A stretch of 64,000 nucleotides of DNA from KBS50 sp042666615 (GTDB lineage: Bacteria; Actinomycetota; Actinomycetes; Mycobacteriales; Micromonosporaceae), in contig NZ_JBHTDD010000013.1 in the NCBI RefSeq assembly GCF_042666615.1, positions 1 through 64,000 of the forward strand, written 5' to 3'. A model generated the notes under the pieces. That model saw only the letters and a list, made by a program, of their open reading frames with translations, searched no databases and was not told the DNA's origin. A program made the position numbers and the translations under genes. Of the stretch, positions 60,299-64,000 are shown piece by piece (position 1 is the stretch's first letter; each line of letters starts with the position of its first letter).

Positions 60299-61727
60299 CG
60301 CCGCTCGCGACTCCACCGGATCGGGTACGGGCCAGGAAGTAACCTGTCACCAGGGCCAGCGTAAGAAAGTAGGGGCCCTGCATGAGACCCCAACCCGTCA
60401 TACCGATGAGGACGAGGCCCGGCAGTGCGCTGACCAAGACGCGAGGGGCCAGTTCGGGAGTTCGCGTCCGGAAGACGGCGCGGACGGCCACCGTCGCGGT
60501 CCGTGCGAACGGCAGCCACAGCAGCACCGCGCCGAGGATACCCAGCTCGGCGGCACTTAGTAGGAACGCGTTGTGGACGGGGACGCCGCTGGCGGTCAGC
60601 GGATCGATAGTGCCGACGACCGCAACGTAGCTGTTGGGTCCCACCCCGGTCCACGGGTTGTCCCGGATCACCGTCCACGCGACCCCGAGGAGGTGTTGCC
60701 GGGAACCGCCGCCCGGATCCGCTGTGAACCGTTCGATCAGCCACGGCAGCGAGACCAAGGCGAGGAGTGCGGTGAGGCCGAGGACAATGAAGTACCTCTT
60801 CTGCCAACGCCCGGTGACGAACTCGAGCAGCACCAGGATGACGACCATGGAGACCACGGCCGCGAGGACCGTGCGGCTCTGGGTGAGGGAGACGCCGACC
60901 AGCACGGCGCCTAGCGTCGTCCAGGCCACCCACCGGTCTCGTACCGCGCGCTGCGGCAGGGTCAGCGCGCACAGGCCGCAAAAGAACAGGAGCTTCGCCA
61001 GCTCGCCGGGGTGGCTCGTAAGACCCGTGGCGCGGCCCAACACGTCAAGCGCCTGCTGCCCGGAGATACGCCGCAGCGGGAAACCGGCGATTGCCGCGAT
61101 GCTCGCGAGAAGCTGGATCCACGCCACTGCGGCGAATGCCCAGAGCAGGATCGAGTGTCGACGGTCCGCACGCTCGGCCGCGGCGCCGATGGCGAACACG
61201 ACCGCCGCCAGGGAGAGGTGCAGCAGACCGCTCACGGTACGCGGCGAGGCGTCCCAGGAGAGCACAGCGAACACGGCCATCCAGATGAGGAACGGCACCC
61301 ACAGAAAAAGGGAGCGGCCGAGTCGACGAGGGGTGCGCATCGCCACCACCACCAACACCACCGCGATGGCCACCGTGTATGTGTAGAGCGTCGGCGTTCC
61401 GGTGGCCACGCCGGCGTAGATTGCGGAGTCGGCGGGCACGAGCGCGACGGGCATCAGGCCGAGCGTCGCCACCAGGAGCGCCAACGCGGCCACGACGCGC
61501 TGGTCAGGATCCGACCGGAGGCCCGCAGCGAGTGTCCGGCCGCCCCGGCTCAAGCGCGAGGCCGATCTTAGGGCTTGGAGCCGACCCACCCGCCCCGGTC
61601 CGGTTGCGCCAGCCTCCCGTGCCGACGCCACGGGTGTCCTCGTCGGCTCCTGACCGCCGCTGATCCGCGTCGCCGAGGTATGGCGTCGGTCACCCTGGGG
61701 ATGGTCGTGGGCCGCGCCGGTGAACAT
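60285..61727 (-). CDS. O-antigen ligase/Wzy-like polymerase
   Basis: About 480 residues. ATG 61727 has GGAG five bases upstream; GTG 61730 is adjacent. A long Arg/Gly-rich N-terminus of about 75 residues precedes about twelve transmembrane segments. The large extracytoplasmic loop carries GVGPNSYVAVVGTIDPL and PVHNAFLLSAAELGILG, the Wzy_C/O-antigen-ligase signature with the conserved His. It likely polymerises or ligates the glycan outside the membrane. It is first in the leftward operon; promoters should lie in 61731-61986. Confidence 0.88.
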   Translation of the reverse strand: MFTGAAHDHPQGDRRHTSATRISGGQEPTRTPVASAREAGATGPGRVGRLQALRSASRLSRGGRTLAAGLRSDPDQRVVAALALLVATLGLMPVALVPADSAIYAGVATGTPTLYTYTVAIAVVLVVVAMRTPRRLGRSLFLWVPFLIWMAVFAVLSWDASPRTVSGLLHLSLAAVVFAIGAAAERADRRHSILLWAFAAVAWIQLLASIAAIAGFPLRRISGQQALDVLGRATGLTSHPGELAKLLFFCGLCALTLPQRAVRDRWVAWTTLGAVLVGVSLTQSRTVLAAVVSMVVILVLLEFVTGRWQKRYFIVLGLTALLALVSLPWLIERFTADPGGGSRQHLLGVAWTVIRDNPWTGVGPNSYVAVVGTIDPLTASGVPVHNAFLLSAAELGILGAVLLWLPFARTATVAVRAVFRTRTPELAPRVLVSALPGLVLIGMTGWGLMQGPYFLTLALVTGYFLARTRSGGVASGDGRD

Positions 61728-61986
61728 CACATCTCCGTATCAGCCTTGATCGGCCAGCGGCCCAGAGAGTGGCGCTGGTCGTGCCGTCGTGCGGGTTCGC
61801 TCACGCCTTGACGGCGGAACGGAAGCCAGAACCGATGACGGACCGGTCGGGCCGAAGCCGGGCTTCGCGCGCTCATCATAGATCCGGTGTCAGCGACGAA
61901 CCATAGGCCCAAACCCAGGCGTGACGAGACAGCCACGCAAGGCCGTCGTCCCGATGCCGGCCGACGGGCAGCCGGTGGACGGTGGC

Positions 61987-63372
61987 TCAGAAACGGGCGT
62001 TGGCACGGATCGAGCCGACCACGCGCCGGATGACGTCCACCCACTCCACCGGCGAGGTCATCCGCAGCACCAGCTGGCGGTCGATCGCCCCGTCCGGATT
62101 CGAACGCCAGAACGCAACCACGACGACCCCGTACGCGTTGGCGCCGTCCAGCTTCGTGGTTTCTGCCAGCACGACATAGGGCCCGCCGCTGCGCCACTGC
62201 TGCCCCCACGCCTCCTCCGCCTGGCGAAGGGCGACGCGACGCGCCTCGTCGCAGTCAGGACACTCCCGGACGATCAGCTCGCCGCCGATCTCCTGGTTGT
62301 CCCCGATGGACCCACCGCAGTTGTACTTGACCTCCCCCTCCGCGCTTCCGGCCGGGTTGCACGTCCAGTTGGCGGGAGCGGTGAACCCGAAGCCCAGGCC
62401 CTCCGGATTGAGCATGGTCACCGCATCGCCCGTGCCGAAGACGGGCCACCTGGGCCAGTCCCCCGGCCTGGGCGGCTCGATGCCGGGCTGCTGTGGAGGG
62501 CCGGTCGGTGACCAATTCGGGCCCGTCGGGACCGTCGCGGACGCAACCGGGGTCCCTGGCCCGGGTTCGTCGGACTCCGGCCAGAAGACGACAGCGGCCG
62601 TGCCGACGAGCACGACTAGGACGAGCGCGCCGATTCCGATCAACAGGCCCTTCCGGGGACGTCGAGGTTGCTGGGGTGTAGGCGAGATGCGGCGGACAGA
62701 CGGGTCGGGGGCCAACGGGTCGTAGGTGGATGGTGCTGGCGACGCGGGACCTCCGCTGGCCTGGTATGGCGTCGACAGGGGCGGTACGGTCGCCGACCCC
62801 GACACAGGCTGCGGCCCCATGGACACCGGTTGGCCGGACGTCGGACTCACCTGGGCCGCCCAGGGAACGTGTGACGATCCGTGCCCGGAACCGCTGGCCG
62901 GTGACCCTAAGAATGGCGGACCGGAACTCGACTCCGGCGGCGCGGAGAACGGCTGCGGACCACCGCCTGAGCCGGACTCCGGCGGCGCGGAGAACGGCTG
63001 CGGACCACCGGACGCCGGTGCTGAGGAGACCGGCGAGGCGGAGCCCGCTGACTCGGCGTGCGGAGCCGGGGTGTACTCCACTCCTAGGGCACGGAGAAGG
63101 TTCTCCGCACCGCGGCCCGCCTCCGCCGGGTATGCGACCCATGGCTCGGCCGCCGAGAAGTCGGCGTATGCGAACGGCATGCCGCCGGGATCCTGCGCGA
63201 GTGAGTTCGCGATGTTGGCGAACGCCTCCCGCCACCCGGGCGCGGCGGCCACAGCGGCGTCAAGCACCGCCACGGTCGCGAATCGTCCCTGTTCGTCGGC
63301 ACCGGCCCACGCCTTCCCCACTGACGTTTCACCCATCAGGTGCGTCAGTCTGTACGGGCCCCCCGGCTGCAT
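61987..63372 (-). CDS. Membrane protein with vestigial kinase-like N-lobe
   Basis: 461 residues from ATG 63372 with AAGGAG ideally placed. Residues 5-45 look like the first strands of a PknB-type kinase (GPYRLTHLMGETSVGKAWAG, FATVAVLDAAVA), but the Gly-rich loop is altered and no catalytic lobe follows. A long Pro/Ser-rich region with repeats leads to one transmembrane helix (LLIGIGALVLVVLVGTAAVVF). A C-terminal extracytoplasmic domain of about 170 residues (MLNPEGLGFGFTAPANWTC, VKYNCGGSIGDNQEIGGELIV, VVVVAFWRSNPDGAIDRQLV) contains paired Cys. It may be a pseudokinase-like sensor or anchor. Function unknown. Confidence 0.7.
   Translation of the reverse strand: MQPGGPYRLTHLMGETSVGKAWAGADEQGRFATVAVLDAAVAAAPGWREAFANIANSLAQDPGGMPFAYADFSAAEPWVAYPAEAGRGAENLLRALGVEYTPAPHAESAGSASPVSSAPASGGPQPFSAPPESGSGGGPQPFSAPPESSSGPPFLGSPASGSGHGSSHVPWAAQVSPTSGQPVSMGPQPVSGSATVPPLSTPYQASGGPASPAPSTYDPLAPDPSVRRISPTPQQPRRPRKGLLIGIGALVLVVLVGTAAVVFWPESDEPGPGTPVASATVPTGPNWSPTGPPQQPGIEPPRPGDWPRWPVFGTGDAVTMLNPEGLGFGFTAPANWTCNPAGSAEGEVKYNCGGSIGDNQEIGGELIVRECPDCDEARRVALRQAEEAWGQQWRSGGPYVVLAETTKLDGANAYGVVVVAFWRSNPDGAIDRQLVLRMTSPVEWVDVIRRVVGSIRANARF
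62933..63012. repeat. Imperfect tandem repeat encoding GGPQPFSAPPES units
   Basis: A unit of about 48 bases (CTCCGGCGGCGCGGAGAACG core) occurs twice, encoding two Pro/Ser-rich repeats in the linker of the kinase-like membrane protein. It is in frame, so copy-number change would alter linker length only. Confidence 0.6.
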
Positions 63373-63534
63373 CCCAACTCCTTGCTCGACGACTGTGCGG
63401 ATAGTACCGACTGCCGCACAACTGTTCCCCCACCGCCTACCTGCAAGGAAGGGCTTCTTATTGCCGCATTGCACTGATAAGGGGCTCTTCCCCACGGCTT
63501 GCTCGGCGAAAGTTTTCATGCATAGAGTCGGACC

Positions 63535-64000
63535 ATGAATGGCGAGGTTGTCGCGGCACCCGGGGACCGGCTGCTCGACCTGCTGCACGGCGTCCGGCTG
63601 ACGCCCACCCAGCGGCGGATCGCGCACAGCCTGGCCCGGCACGCCACGGCGGCCGGCTACCTGTCCGCCGCCGAGGTGGCCGAGTTGTCCGGCGTCAGCC
63701 AACCCTCGGTCACCCGGTTCGCGATGGCGCTGGGCTACGACGGCTATCCCGCGTTGCGTCGGCGACTCCGGGAGCTGACCGTCGGCGCCCAGCCGGTCAC
63801 CGCCGTCGTCGCCGGCGACAACCCCCTACAGCGGGCGATCCGCATCGAGGTGGACAACCTGCACCAGCTCGCCGACCGGCTCGGCGACCCGGAACGCGTG
63901 ACCCGGGCCGGCGCGCTACTCGCCGCCAGCCGTCCGCTGCCGGTCCTCGGGCTGCGGGCCGCCGCGCCGCTGGCCGCGTACTTCGCCTACTTCGCCGCCA
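63535..64000 (+). CDS. RpiR/MurR-family transcriptional regulator, cut by the window end
   Basis: 155 residues are visible from ATG 63535, and the frame is open at the edge. The HTH_6 domain is complete (LTPTQRRIAHSLARHATAAG, AAEVAELSGVSQPSVTRFAM, YPALRRRLRELTVG). The start of a SIS sugar-phosphate-binding domain follows (ALLAASRPLPVLGLRAAAPLA). Such regulators respond to phosphosugars and control sugar or cell-wall catabolism. Divergent from the kinase-like membrane protein, with 162 bases between the starts. Confidence 0.88.
   Translation, partial: MNGEVVAAPGDRLLDLLHGVRLTPTQRRIAHSLARHATAAGYLSAAEVAELSGVSQPSVTRFAMALGYDGYPALRRRLRELTVGAQPVTAVVAGDNPLQRAIRIEVDNLHQLADRLGDPERVTRAGALLAASRPLPVLGLRAAAPLAAYFAYFAA

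Noticed and set aside
61730..62209. Leftward 160-codon frame whose stop overlaps the start of the polymerase/ligase gene
   Set aside because: It is Arg/Ala-rich and overlaps the end of the kinase-like gene. Only the last 50 codons could be a coupled leader, and these show no protein-like features, so it is not listed as a gene.

Overview
The window is a high-GC actinobacterial chromosome segment, most likely from the Micromonosporaceae (Micromonospora or a close relative). Base composition, frequent GTG/TTG starts, many 4-nt stop/start overlaps, XRE/DUF397 pairs, the integrative-element genes and the tRNA and cell-envelope genes all fit. The genus is an inference, because no search could be run.

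Layout. (1) 1-1.2 kb: the tail of an unidentified gene and a decayed reading frame. (2) 1.2-14.8 kb: a defence island. A complete type I restriction-modification set (hsdM-hsdS-hsdR) sits in one leftward operon behind a protein that looks like a catalytically dead HsdM fused to an HTH and an HsdS-like tail. A PD-(D/E)XK-like protein and a TerB/EcsC-like protein follow it. Divergent from the operon, across a perfect 18-bp palindrome, is an SMC/Rad50-like ATPase with a coupled small gene and a third coupled ORF that runs into the integrase. (3) 14.8-29.6 kb: an actinomycete integrative and conjugative element (AICE)-like mobile region. It carries a tyrosine integrase, excisionase, DUF2637 membrane protein, replication-relaxation protein, NUDIX hydrolase, XRE/DUF397 pair, a chain of small overlapping Cys-motif genes, a mini-GntR regulator with twin operators, and an FtsK/SpoIIIE ATPase module with small helical partners. 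It ends near a tRNA-Lys gene.

(4) 29.9-35.5 kb: two tandem L,D-transpeptidase lipoproteins, a small membrane protein, tRNA-His, a decayed bS22-like relic, oligoribonuclease, and a GT87 glycosyltransferase. (5) 35.8-42.0 kb: copper-type envelope genes (YcnI, CopC-CopD fusion), divergent from an ECF sigma factor-MauE-DsbA-membrane protein operon. (6) 42.0-44.8 kb: a CbiMNQO-type cobalt/nickel ECF transporter with a strong palindrome upstream. (7) 44.9-48.5 kb: Bcp peroxiredoxin, tRNA-Leu, an expansin-like secreted protein, a MOSC protein and a SAM methyltransferase.

(8) 48.6-61.7 kb: a polysaccharide locus with a decayed LytR-CpsA-Psr (LCP) gene, a polyprenyl-phosphate sugar transferase and an intact LCP gene. 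Converging on these is a long leftward operon of Wzy-like ligase, Wzx-like flippase, pyruvyltransferase and three glycosyltransferases, followed by a DUF1800/DUF1501 pair. Together these could start, extend, decorate, flip, polymerise and anchor a surface glycan. (9) 62-64 kb: a membrane protein with a vestigial kinase N-lobe, divergent from an RpiR-type regulator cut by the window end.

The strongest candidates for new biology are the dead-methylase/SMC-ATPase arrangement beside the type I system and the FtsK small-partner module of the mobile region.
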